A stretch of 53,472 nucleotides of DNA from an uncultured Muribaculaceae bacterium (GTDB lineage: Bacteria; Bacteroidota; Bacteroidia; Bacteroidales; Muribaculaceae), in contig CANQWS010000022.1 of assembly GCA_947627615.1 (NCBI GenBank), forward strand, positions 1 to 53,472, given 5' to 3'. Positions 46,098 through 53,472 of the stretch are shown here, in pieces. Made by a program: the position numbers and the translations under genes. Under the pieces are notes generated by a model, which saw only the letters and a list, made by a program, of their open reading frames with translations, had not been told where the DNA came from and did not search any database. Positions within the stretch are counted from its first letter, which is position 1, and every line of letters begins with the position of its first letter.

Positions 46098-49000
46098 GTT
46101 TTGAGCTACGAATCTCTATGATATGATACAATATCGGTACTACAAAAATGTTCAGGAACGTCGATGTCAGCAATCCGCCGAGAATCACCAGCGCCATTGG
46201 TGACTGTATTTCATTGCCCGGTTCGGAGCTGCGCAATGCAAGCGGAATCAGAGCAAGCGAGGAAGTCAGGGCCGTCATCACAATGGGGGTGAGACGGTCA
46301 CGGGAACCGATGGCTATACGTTCTCGCAGGCCCACATGCTCCAGATAAAGATTGTTGTATCTTGACATAAGAAGCATTCCGTTTCGTGTAGCGACACCCA
46401 TCAGCGAAATGAAACCTATGATAGCCGGAATGTTCAGTTCGCCGCCTGTAATAACCAGAATCAGAATACCTCCGATAAGGGCGAGCGGCATGTTGACAAG
46501 AATAATGAGTGATTTGAGCGCGCTGCGGTATTCTTTCAGAAGCACGAGGAATATAAGCAGAATAGCTCCAAGAGAAGCGATGGTAAGAATTCCCGTAGCC
46601 TTGGCCTCGCTCTCGAATTGACCACCGTACTCTATATAGTATCCGTCCGGAAGCTTCACATCGGTTTCTATCGCTTTACGGATATCATTGACCGCACCTC
46701 GCAGGTCTCCGCCATCGACATTTGCCGAAATTACGATGCGGCGGCTTACATTCTCCCTATAAATCGTATTGGGCCCGTCGGTCGACACCACTTCCGCCAC
46801 ATAACTCAGCGGAATCTTGCCCTGATTGCTGTCTATCTTAAGATTGTCCAGGTCTGCTACCGAAGATCTGGAGTCATCGCCGGCCTTAAGGACAATATCG
46901 TAGGGGAATCCTTTCTCATAGACTGCCGAGACTTTCTCTCCGGCAAGCATGGTGTTTATAAAGGAAGCGAATGCCTCGTTTGTAATTCCGTAACGCGCCA
47001 TCATCTCCCTCTTAGGGCGGATATCGAGCTGCGGACGTCCGACCTGCTGCTCTACATTGACATCTACGATACCGTCCACATCCGATATGGCTTTCTTTAC
47101 CTCATTCGCTGACTTATATAACTGAGTCAGATCGTCACCGAAAAGCTTTATTGCAATTTGGGCCTCTGTTCCCGAGAGCATTGCGTCGATTCTGTGCGAA
47201 ATAGGCTGACCGATTTCAATATTGACTCCCGGAAGTTCGCCAAGTTTGTGTCTGAGCTCCCTGACCATTTCATTGCGCGAACGGTCAGTCAATTCGTATG
47301 GAGCCTCAATTTCCGAGACATTCACTCCGAGAGAATGCTCGTCAAGCTCCGCGCGTCCTGTTTTTCGGGCAACGGTTTTCACCTCCGGCATTGACAGAAT
47401 TATTTCTTCGGCCATGCGTCCTATTCTGTCACTTTCCTCAAGTGAAATACCGGGGAGCGCACTGACGTTAATGGTCAGCGACCCCTCGTTGAAAGGAGGA
47501 AGGAAACTTCGGCCTATGAACGGCAGGAACAGAATTGAAACAAGGAACAAAACACCTGTGAACGACAGGACTACAGTCTTATGACAAAGAACCCATTGAA
47601 GAGATTTGTCATAGCCTTTTATCATCAACCGGGTCAGCATCGGTTCTCTGGTGGATTTTTCCGAAACCTTTTCGCCGGCAAGAAGATAGCTGCACAATAC
47701 CGGTGTCACAGTGAGGGCGACAATCGTGGAGGCTGCGAGAGAGACAATGAATGAGATGCCGAGAGGGACAAGCATGCGACCCTCGATTCCCGACAGGAAG
47801 AACAGCGGCAGAAAACTGATGATTATTATCAGGGTGGAGTTGAGAATCGGAAGACGGACCTCGCATGAAGCATCGTAGACCACTTTCATTGTCCGCTGTT
47901 TCACATCAGGCGGCAGCATCCGGTTGGCTCTCAGACGCTTGTAGACATTCTCTACATCCACAATGGCGTCATCGACAAGCGACCCAATGGCAATGGCAAT
48001 TCCGCCGAGGCTCATGGTGTTGATAGTCAGACCGAAAGCATCAAGAATAATGATTGTGACCACAATTGACAGCGGAAGTGCTATAAGCGAAATCAGAGTG
48101 GTTCTGAAGTTCATGAGGAAGAAGAACAGTACAACAATCACGAACATCGCTCCCTCGAAAAGAGAAACCTGAAGATTGTTTATCGAATTCCTGATGAAAT
48201 CGCTCTGGCGGAATATATCGGTTGATATATTGATGCTTTCAGGCAGGGTGGGGCGCAGGGCTTCAAGCGTCTGCTCTATTTTTTCAGTCAGGTCCACTGT
48301 GGACACAGACGGTTGTTTTGTCACGGTGACAAGGACAGCCGGTCTGGCTTTTTCGGAAGCTACTCCAAGGCGGGGACTCTGTGCGTCGAGGACAATCTCG
48401 GCGATGTCTTCGAATGTCACAGTACCGCGTTCGTCACTTCTCACAACGCTTTTTCCGATGTCGCTTACTGACTTCGTGTGAATATCACCTTTAACTATAT
48501 ACTCGTTGCCGTAGTCATAGATCACTCCGCCTGAAATATTGTTGTTCAGATTGGAGGCTGCGCTACGAACTTCCTCCAATGTGACTCCAAGCGCCTGCAT
48601 CCGTTCAGGCTTCAGCTTTATCTGATATTCGGCGACATCACCGCCTATCACGGATACCTGCGAGACACCTCCCAGTGCAAGGAGGCGTGGTGTTATGGTC
48701 CGGTCGGCTATTGACCTAAGGTCCATCATGCTTAATGAGTCAGTTCCCGTTGATGTCAGCCCGATAATCATCATTTCTCCGAGTATCGACGATTGCGGGC
48801 CCAATGTGGGAGTCCCCACGCCTTCCGGCAGGTTCTCGGCCACAGCCATCAGCCTTTCCGATACGGTCTGACGGGCTTTATCCGGGTCGGCGTCCCAGTC
48901 AAACTCAATCCAGACAACAGAAAATCCTGTTGCCGACGACGACCGGACTCTCCTGACGTCTTTGGCGCCGTTCAGTGCTGTTTCAATAGGGTAGGTGACA

Positions 49001-49191
49001 GTCTTCTCGACCTCTTCAGGCGCAAGTCCGGCAGCCTCCGTCATCACGACTACTGTCGGCGCATTGAGGTCCGGAAAAATGTCCACATCGTTGCGTAGCA
49101 TGGCGTACGAGCCCCACAAGAGTAACAGTCCGGCCACAACGAGAGTAACCACTCTGTTTGCCAGTGCAAAACGTATGATTTTATTCAGCAT
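46042..49191 (-). CDS. Heavy-metal-type RND efflux pump (CusA/CzcA family)
   Basis: A 1049-residue inner-membrane proton antiporter with twelve predicted helices and two large periplasmic loops. The HME-RND signature in TM4 reads AIGSLVDDAIVDVEN, with acidic residues for proton relay. This differs from CzcA (DFGxxVDGAVVxVEN) and CusA (AVGAMVDAAIVMIEN). The position that in E. coli CusA holds copper-binding Met573 (LLYMPST) appears to be Asn (SLTINVSAL), so a copper/silver specificity is not supported. The ion is unclear. 42 bases after the adaptor gene. Confidence 0.92.
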   Translation of the reverse strand: MLNKIIRFALANRVVTLVVAGLLLLWGSYAMLRNDVDIFPDLNAPTVVVMTEAAGLAPEEVEKTVTYPIETALNGAKDVRRVRSSSATGFSVVWIEFDWDADPDKARQTVSERLMAVAENLPEGVGTPTLGPQSSILGEMMIIGLTSTGTDSLSMMDLRSIADRTITPRLLALGGVSQVSVIGGDVAEYQIKLKPERMQALGVTLEEVRSAASNLNNNISGGVIYDYGNEYIVKGDIHTKSVSDIGKSVVRSDERGTVTFEDIAEIVLDAQSPRLGVASEKARPAVLVTVTKQPSVSTVDLTEKIEQTLEALRPTLPESINISTDIFRQSDFIRNSINNLQVSLFEGAMFVIVVLFFFLMNFRTTLISLIALPLSIVVTIIILDAFGLTINTMSLGGIAIAIGSLVDDAIVDVENVYKRLRANRMLPPDVKQRTMKVVYDASCEVRLPILNSTLIIIISFLPLFFLSGIEGRMLVPLGISFIVSLAASTIVALTVTPVLCSYLLAGEKVSEKSTREPMLTRLMIKGYDKSLQWVLCHKTVVLSFTGVLFLVSILFLPFIGRSFLPPFNEGSLTINVSALPGISLEESDRIGRMAEEIILSMPEVKTVARKTGRAELDEHSLGVNVSEIEAPYELTDRSRNEMVRELRHKLGELPGVNIEIGQPISHRIDAMLSGTEAQIAIKLFGDDLTQLYKSANEVKKAISDVDGIVDVNVEQQVGRPQLDIRPKREMMARYGITNEAFASFINTMLAGEKVSAVYEKGFPYDIVLKAGDDSRSSVADLDNLKIDSNQGKIPLSYVAEVVSTDGPNTIYRENVSRRIVISANVDGGDLRGAVNDIRKAIETDVKLPDGYYIEYGGQFESEAKATGILTIASLGAILLIFLVLLKEYRSALKSLIILVNMPLALIGGILILVITGGELNIPAIIGFISLMGVATRNGMLLMSRYNNLYLEHVGLRERIAIGSRDRLTPIVMTALTSSLALIPLALRSSEPGNEIQSPMALVILGGLLTSTFLNIFVVPILYHIIEIRSSKHEKNNIPSDSAISDGNAD

Positions 49192-49233
49192 CGCTAATCC
49201 TTTTTTCTATGGATGACACGTTATTGAAGCGAA

Positions 49234-50391
49234 TCAATGGTTATGTGAATGGCCCTCGGGAACAGCCCCTGACGATTCCGCCATTTTAACAACCGTTGCT
49301 CCCTCGGTCACGAGAAGTTCACCGGCTTTGACTCCGGAGAGGACTTCGACGCTATTTCCGGAATGTCCGCCAAGCATCACACGCCGCTTTTCGTAGCCGT
49401 GGTCAGCGACCTTGACATAGACATAATTTTCGCCCTGCTGCTCTATTAGCGATGATTGCGGTATCGCTATGCAATTCCTGCCCGAGCCGTCATTGATACT
49501 AACCTCAACATTACTGCCTGAAGAAAACAGACCGTCATTCTTAAAACTGAAATATACCGGCAGATAGCCTGACTGGGAGGGGAGACCCTGACCGTCAATC
49601 CTCTTGCCGCCCATATCCAAAAGCGGAATCCAGTCTCCGCCCTGAGGCGAACGGATTTCGGCAGTTTTCAGCGATGACAGGATATTGCGGTACTTTTCGG
49701 GAACATCGGCTCTCAGAATCAGATGCGCGTCACGTGACAATGTCGCTATCGGCGTCCCGGTTTCGACATACTGGCCGCTCGACACGAGCAGTTGGTTGAT
49801 TGTTCCTGATATGCTTGAAGTTATATTTCTTGAAGCGCCTGCGCGGCTGAACGAAGCCTTGGCTACATCGTAGGCCGATAAGGCCGCTTCATATTCCCGT
49901 CGGGTAACTATTCCTTCCTCGTAAAGTGGCTTTAGACGATCTATCTCTCTTTTTGCAGCAGCGATTGATGCTTTGGCAACCGCATTCGGATCATCTCCTG
50001 TTGCCGATTGCGGCCTGATTGTTCCTACAGACTGACCTGCCGACACTTTAAACCCTATCATTATGTTAGGATTCACAATCACGACGCCTGATGTCGGTGA
50101 TGAAATCATTCCTCCGTCAGAAGCCGAGGTAAGCAGTTGTCCGGTAACCTGTATGGAAGGAGTGAAGTTGACTTCTCTTACAGTATCCGTTTTAATGCCG
50201 AATTTAGCTGCGGTTTCCGGCTCCACTATTATCTCATCATGGTCGGCATGACCTTTTTCAGCCGCTTCTTCATGTCCCTCGGCTGATTCGGAATGATTGT
50301 GTGCAAGTTCATTTTTTTCAGCACGATGACAGCTCATGACCGTTGTACCCATGAGCATCGTGCAGACAATAATAATATAATGTAATTTCAT
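49234..50391 (-). CDS. Periplasmic adaptor (membrane fusion) protein of the metal efflux pump
   Basis: A 385-residue HlyD-type adaptor with a signal/lipoprotein N-terminus (MKLHYIIIVCTMLMGTTVMSCHRAEKN; lipobox Cys near 21). A His-rich segment follows (HNHSESAEGHEEAAEKGHADHDE) and the C-terminus ends EGHSHNH; both could bind metal ions. The remainder has barrel-sandwich and beta-barrel domains around a helical hairpin (residues 100-230). CusB/CzcB-like, linking the RND pump to the channel. Confidence 0.9.
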   Translation of the reverse strand: MKLHYIIIVCTMLMGTTVMSCHRAEKNELAHNHSESAEGHEEAAEKGHADHDEIIVEPETAAKFGIKTDTVREVNFTPSIQVTGQLLTSASDGGMISSPTSGVVIVNPNIMIGFKVSAGQSVGTIRPQSATGDDPNAVAKASIAAAKREIDRLKPLYEEGIVTRREYEAALSAYDVAKASFSRAGASRNITSSISGTINQLLVSSGQYVETGTPIATLSRDAHLILRADVPEKYRNILSSLKTAEIRSPQGGDWIPLLDMGGKRIDGQGLPSQSGYLPVYFSFKNDGLFSSGSNVEVSINDGSGRNCIAIPQSSLIEQQGENYVYVKVADHGYEKRRVMLGGHSGNSVEVLSGVKAGELLVTEGATVVKMAESSGAVPEGHSHNH

Positions 50392-50448
50392 TTGATATTT
50401 GGCTCTTCTTTAGTTTAATACATTGATTATCAGCAGACAAATTGAAAA

Positions 50449-50859
50449 TCAAAAGAGGGGAGAGCCGCGCAGATGATTTATGGCTCCGTCTATTGCGCTG
50501 AAGGCCAGAGATATAAAAGAATCAAATTTCAGATATAGCAGTAATTCCGAGTCCGGAACAGTTAGAATAACAGTGTCATAGGAGCCAAAGCAGTCAGGAA
50601 CATATCCGTTATCTTCCTGACAAACCCGTTCGGCAGAATTGAGATGCATAGCGCATTCCGGATGTTGAGCCTCGCTTTTTTTGCCATCATGTTCGTGGTT
50701 TTCATGCTCAGAGCATCCGAGTGTGATATTGCCTGAGAGCAATTCCATTGAAACGTGTCCGTGACAGTCATGACCGTGAAACTGGAAAACGGAAGAGACT
50801 ATCGAGATTAAAATCACGATAACAGCCAAAAATAAACGATTATTTCGCTTCCGAATCAT
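50449..50859 (-). CDS. Small His/Cys-rich membrane or exported protein, pump companion
   Basis: A 136-residue protein starting MIRKRNNRLFLAVIVILISIVSSVFQF, one membrane or signal segment. The His/Cys-rich stretch HGHDCHGH and later SEHENHEHDGKK, with further Cys (HPECAMH, VCQED, PDCF), probably binds metal. I recall similar small proteins heading CusBAC operons in Bacteroidales, where they are annotated only as a domain of unknown function. The start is set by the promoter at 50880-50911. It may sense, buffer or hand over the metal. Confidence 0.72.
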   Translation of the reverse strand: MIRKRNNRLFLAVIVILISIVSSVFQFHGHDCHGHVSMELLSGNITLGCSEHENHEHDGKKSEAQHPECAMHLNSAERVCQEDNGYVPDCFGSYDTVILTVPDSELLLYLKFDSFISLAFSAIDGAINHLRGSPLF

Positions 50860-50879
50860 TGTCCGTAGAGTTTCAGCTA

Positions 50880-50911
50880 CAAATTTATCGATAATAACTG
50901 TTAAAGCCAAA
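50880..50911 (-). promoter_or_regulatory. Promoter of the metal efflux operon
   Basis: On the minus strand TTTG (50908-50911), 20 bases, TAAATTTG (50880-50887). Both boxes fit. Transcript start is near 50874, with a leader of about 15 bases. No metal-regulator gene is adjacent. Confidence 0.7.
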
Positions 50912-51032
50912 TTCCGACGGGAATCCGCATATCCTGTGCAGATAACCTGTGGTCTGTAGGGCATTGTCTTTCCCTTCATATCAGAATCCACATTTTGCCC
51001 ATAATCTATATTATGTTAAATACATTGGTTAA

Positions 51033-51626
51033 TTTACCGCAGAGGCCCCCTACACCGGAGTAGCCACTTACGTCAAGCGTTATCTTACATGTCAGACCGA
51101 TACGGCACCGCAGGATAAGTGCTCTACGGGGCTTTATCTTCACACTGGATTTAGCTATCCTAAGTTTAACCTGCTCAATGTCTACGTTCCGTATGCGAAT
51201 CCGGCTATTGAGAGCGCTCTGGAGCATCGCAGTCAATTTGACAGTTTTTTCTTAAAAACCGTCACCGGTCTGCAAGACAGGATTATATTATGTGCCGAAA
51301 TGAACATTGTGCATACCTCTAATGACTGCTGGGATGGTGAGTTTCGGCGTAACCAAGCCAATTTTCGAGATTGGGAACGTGATAATTTCGACAGGTTGCT
51401 CGAATGTGGCGGTCTGGCCGATACCTTCAGAGCCATGCATCCATACTCGCGTGAGTTCTCCTACTTCTTCCGAAATGACCCGGAAATCAGGAAACAGAAT
51501 CAGGGTCATCGCATAGACTATATTCTTACAAGCGACAGCCTTGTTCCGGAAATTACTCGGGCCGATATAATAAAGGACATAACCGTCTCGACCAACAATC
51601 CTGTTCTTTTGGAATTTAGATACTGA
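51033..51626 (+). pseudogene. Decayed exonuclease III / endonuclease-phosphatase family gene
   Basis: About 197 codons stay open after a TAA at 51030-51032. The peptide from TGVATYVKRYL through NVYVPYAN to the C-terminus follows the exonuclease III fold, with FRDWERDNFDRLL and GHRIDYILTSDSL. The first third of the family, with the metal-binding Glu, is missing and there is no upstream start; the first ATG is at 51300. Catalytic motifs are also changed: GDxN reads AEMN, and the final SDH motif reads TNN in VSTNNPVLLEF. It therefore looks like an inactive remnant, perhaps of a second xth-like gene. Confidence 0.7.
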
Positions 51627-51670
51627 TTATTCAATAGCTATAAGTTGCAGGTAGTCCCCTACTCCAGAGT
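51047..51670. repeat. Imperfect 15-bp direct repeat flanking the exonuclease remnant
   Basis: CCCCTACACCGGAGT (51047-51061) and CCCCTACTCCAGAGT (51656-51670) match at 13 of 15 positions. Could be coincidence, or part of the event that broke the gene. Confidence 0.3.
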
Positions 51671-51737
51671 GAGAGCTAAAATCGAACCAACCCCCAAATT
51701 AATTTCCTATTATATACTTTATTTACCTGAATATAAC
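51627..51737. other. Intergenic gap before the serine hydrolase promoter
   Basis: An AT-rich gap of about 110 bases with no gene or hairpin seen, apart from the second copy of the 15-bp repeat. Confidence 0.4.
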
Positions 51738-51745
51738 TACATTTG
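51738..51745 (+). promoter_or_regulatory. -7 box before a tiny ORF and the serine hydrolase
   Basis: TACATTTG fits TAnnTTTG; the -33 region is only TTTA-like. With the spacing seen at rnpB, transcription starts at about 51750, the first base of the next ATG. Confidence 0.5.
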
Positions 51746-51749
51746 CACC

Positions 51750-51824
51750 ATGGCAAATGAACAGGCTCCCAAATCCAATCGGATATCCGTAATCGCTCTG
51801 ATTCCTGCCGATAATTTCAAATGA
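51750..51824 (+). CDS. Tiny upstream ORF, possibly leaderless, overlapping the serine hydrolase start
   Basis: A 24-codon frame (MANEQAPKSNRISVIALIPA...) that ends TGA inside the ATGA overlap with the next start. No conserved domain recognised. The position right after the -7 box suggests a leaderless start, and the 4-base overlap suggests it couples translation of the hydrolase. It could instead be the start of an ancient longer gene or coincidence. Confidence 0.35.
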   Translation: MANEQAPKSNRISVIALIPADNFK

Positions 51825-52954
51825 GAATCTACAATAAAATCCTTGCCTTAATTGTCCTGCTGGCCGGAATTTGCTGCTCATGCTCCACGTTTAAAGCAAT
51901 CCGGTATGGCTCTCCCCGACCGGATCTCTACAAGCATTTTGTCTGTGACACCATAGCTCCTGCCAATACTCCCTTCAGGTTTGTAAATGCACGAAGTGTT
52001 TCGCTTGACACTTTAAAATTCAATGGAGGTCGATTCAACCATGAAACCTTAACCGAATTCTTTGATAGGACGCGCGGTAATGGGGTACTGCTTATAATAC
52101 ACGGTGACAGCATAATTTATGAACATAGCTTCGGGAATGCGGATGTCGATTCAATCTACAACATCTTTTCTGTATCTAAAGCCATTACCTCTTTAGCCAC
52201 TGGAATTGCAATTGACAAAGGACTTCTTGATTTATCCTCTCCCGTTACCGAATTCATACCCGAACTGTTGGATTCCGATACATTATTCCGGCATCTTACG
52301 GTGGAACATCTGCTCAATATGCGAACAGGACTGAACTTCAAGGAGAGCTATGCCGGAGATCCATTCAGTCAGACGGCCAGACTTTTCTACGGCAGTGACA
52401 TACTCAGGCAGATTAAAGGACTGACATTCAAATCCCGTCCCGGTACCGTACATTATTATAACAGCATGGCTACAGCTATATTAGGAATCGTGCTTGAACG
52501 CGCTACCGGTCAATCCTATGCAGAATTTGTTCAGAAACATATATGGCAACCGCTTGGCATGGAAAGCAATGCCTTTGTAGCTTTAGATGATTCCAAGAAC
52601 CGCCATGCAAAAACCTACGGAGGCATTGCCATGAAAGCAAAAGACCTTGCAAAAATCGGGCGATTATATCTTAACAGCGGTCGCTTTAACGGGAAACAGA
52701 TTGTAAGTGAGGCTTTTGTGACACGCTCAAGGACATCGGCATTTGATAACGACACTTATTCCTTGGGGTGGAACAACATCATCAACCGAATCAATGGAAA
52801 GGAAGTAATCTCACCTAAATATTTTGCAATAGGCTTATTCGGGCAAGTTCTGTTTTGTGACCCGGTCAACAATCTGATATTCGTCACCCTCGGAGACAAA
52901 AAAGGATGCGAATTCCACTGGATATTCGATGATCTCGGCGCAGTTGTAATCTGA
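51821..52954 (+). CDS. Serine hydrolase lipoprotein, beta-lactamase class C-like
   Basis: A 377-residue protein with a lipoprotein signal (ILALIVLLAGICCSC). The penicillin-binding fold motifs are SVSK with nucleophile Ser117 and Lys120, and YYN with Tyr212 and Asn214. The third KTG-type motif is not standard; GLFGQ, at the usual place for GHGGQ, lacks the His. So it is an esterase or peptidase-like member rather than a true beta-lactamase. Substrate unknown; probably acts in the periplasm or at the outer membrane. Confidence 0.85.
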   Translation: MRIYNKILALIVLLAGICCSCSTFKAIRYGSPRPDLYKHFVCDTIAPANTPFRFVNARSVSLDTLKFNGGRFNHETLTEFFDRTRGNGVLLIIHGDSIIYEHSFGNADVDSIYNIFSVSKAITSLATGIAIDKGLLDLSSPVTEFIPELLDSDTLFRHLTVEHLLNMRTGLNFKESYAGDPFSQTARLFYGSDILRQIKGLTFKSRPGTVHYYNSMATAILGIVLERATGQSYAEFVQKHIWQPLGMESNAFVALDDSKNRHAKTYGGIAMKAKDLAKIGRLYLNSGRFNGKQIVSEAFVTRSRTSAFDNDTYSLGWNNIINRINGKEVISPKYFAIGLFGQVLFCDPVNNLIFVTLGDKKGCEFHWIFDDLGAVVI

Positions 52955-52961
52955 CTCGCTT

Positions 52962-53240
52962 TCATTCCGGAGTGTCAGGCGATTGCCAGAACCACTTTTC
53001 GTCAGTGGTGTTATAATCCGAATTCGGATATGTCACGCCCTGCGGCACAAGCGCCACATGACTCCCCTGCTCATGGTTGCTTTTTCCTTCGGGTTCCGCC
53101 TGATTTAATGTATTGGCTTGCAGGATATACAGGTTTTTGGCCATATAGTTGTCAATGTAATCCTCCTGAGTTTCTTCATATCGGTTATTCCAGTTGGCAT
53201 CCTTGTTCAATACAACCGGCAGATTGTTTTGAATCCGGTT
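52962..53240 (-). pseudogene. C-terminal fragment of an unknown gene
   Basis: A 92-codon open frame on the minus strand ending DEKWFWQSPDTPE. It has no ATG near its 5' end (only a TTG at 53208-53210), and the frame is closed upstream by a TAA inside the repeated palindrome at 53241-53243. It therefore looks like the tail of a gene whose front was removed by the palindrome-bearing insertion. Polar, Asn/Gln/Glu-rich; family not recognised. It stops 7 bases from the serine hydrolase stop. Confidence 0.45.
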
Positions 53241-53270
53241 TTAGTAGATGACAAAAATTAATTTTTGTCA
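53240..53270. repeat. Second copy of the palindrome's first 31 bases
   Basis: Identical to 874-904. The inner 22 bases from TGACAAAAATT to its mirror are a perfect palindrome, but the right arm then diverges (GTTATG instead of TCTACT). The sequence to its right may be the inside of the element. Confidence 0.85.
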
Positions 53271-53402
53271 GTTATGTGATTGATTTTTAATTAGTTATTA
53301 CTTGTAAAAGTCCCTGAAAATTAGTAACTTTAAAGAAAAGTTTGACCGCTTTTTCCATGAAAGTTACGACAACTCTCAGGGACAATGGCAAAGTTAATTA
53401 TT
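53271..53402. other. AT-rich segment between the palindrome copy and the IS end
   Basis: No credible gene. An inverted pair GTCCCTGA (53310-53317) and TCAGGGAC (53376-53383) brackets a TAACTTTA box. Perhaps the end of an unknown mobile element into which the IS4-type element is inserted. Confidence 0.3.
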
Positions 53403-53472
53403 GCTGTCCGATAAAATTTTTTGAGACGGGTACGAAATAAGGGCTGGCACCTATTGCAGGAGTCAGCCCTTT
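53403..53472 (+). mobile_element. Left end of an IS4-type element, cut by the window end
   Basis: CTGTCCGATAAAA and GAGACGGG resemble the inverted complement of the right IS end at 431-457. A hairpin follows at 53439-53470 (AAGGGCTGGC with GTCAGCCCTT, one G-T pair), as often found just inside IS ends to block outside transcription. The transposase itself would lie beyond the window. Confidence 0.5.

Noticed and set aside
51240-51263. Hairpin GAC-A-GTTTTT with AAAAAC-C-GTC
   Set aside because: Lies inside the exonuclease remnant frame, has a mismatch and no following T-run; probably chance in AT-rich sequence.
51821-52954. True class C beta-lactamase conferring resistance
   Set aside because: Only the SxxK and YxN motifs are standard; the third motif is altered and lipoprotein serine hydrolases of this type are common in Bacteroidales.
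1-53472. CRISPR array, tRNA or rRNA genes, prophage or defence island
   Set aside because: No spaced repeats, no cloverleaf or rRNA core, and no phage, restriction or toxin-antitoxin genes recognised.

Overview
The window looks like a chromosomal piece of a Bacteroidales bacterium, most likely from the Muribaculaceae; the family is inferred from gene content and order and no search was run. Support comes from promoters of the Bacteroidetes type (TTTG, 19-21 bases, TAnnTTTG), the near absence of Shine-Dalgarno sequences, a menaquinone pathway, the order nusB(extended)-yajC-ybbR-coaE, and an NDH-2 dehydrogenase. Both edges are mobile DNA: an IS4-type transposase end on the left, and what looks like the opposite end of a related element on the right, in the same orientation. 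This is what a contig broken at repeats would look like.

Layout: 1-1030 holds the IS4 end, gene debris and a perfect 40-bp palindrome. 1067-5020 has a TPR protein (minus) divergent from NDH-2, then RNase P RNA. 5051-13608 runs on the plus strand: engB, a small Cys-rich ORF, ftsY, rimO, menF, then two SGNH-fold proteins and an MBOAT acyltransferase, a predicted envelope O-acylation set. nrdG and nrdD (minus, 13610-16336) split menF from menDBCE (16685-21241). 21373-28313 has sppA, lpxK, a purine nucleoside phosphorylase, thiL, a CapA-type protein with a frameshifted tail, and an Ntn hydrolase. 28407-31918 is nusB-yajC-ybbR-coaE.

31922-38913 is on the minus strand: rfbD-prfC-lysC and thrC-unknown-plsC-nitrilase. 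38983-41142 has an rRNA methyltransferase and radA, convergent with purT and a small beta-barrel protein. nadE (43005-44891) converges on a heavy-metal efflux operon read leftwards: small His-rich protein, CusB-like adaptor, CusA-like RND pump and TolC-like channel. The right end (51033-53472) is accessory: a decayed exonuclease III-type gene, a serine hydrolase lipoprotein preceded by a tiny coupled ORF, a truncated unknown gene, a partial copy of the palindrome and the IS end.

Most of the window is ordinary housekeeping. The points most worth a second look are the SGNH-SGNH-MBOAT set coupled to ftsY-rimO-menF, the palindrome shared by both ends where it truncates genes, the CapA frameshift, the metal pump with its His-rich companion, and promoter geometry implying very short or no leaders for several genes. 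I found no clearly new defence or mobile system.
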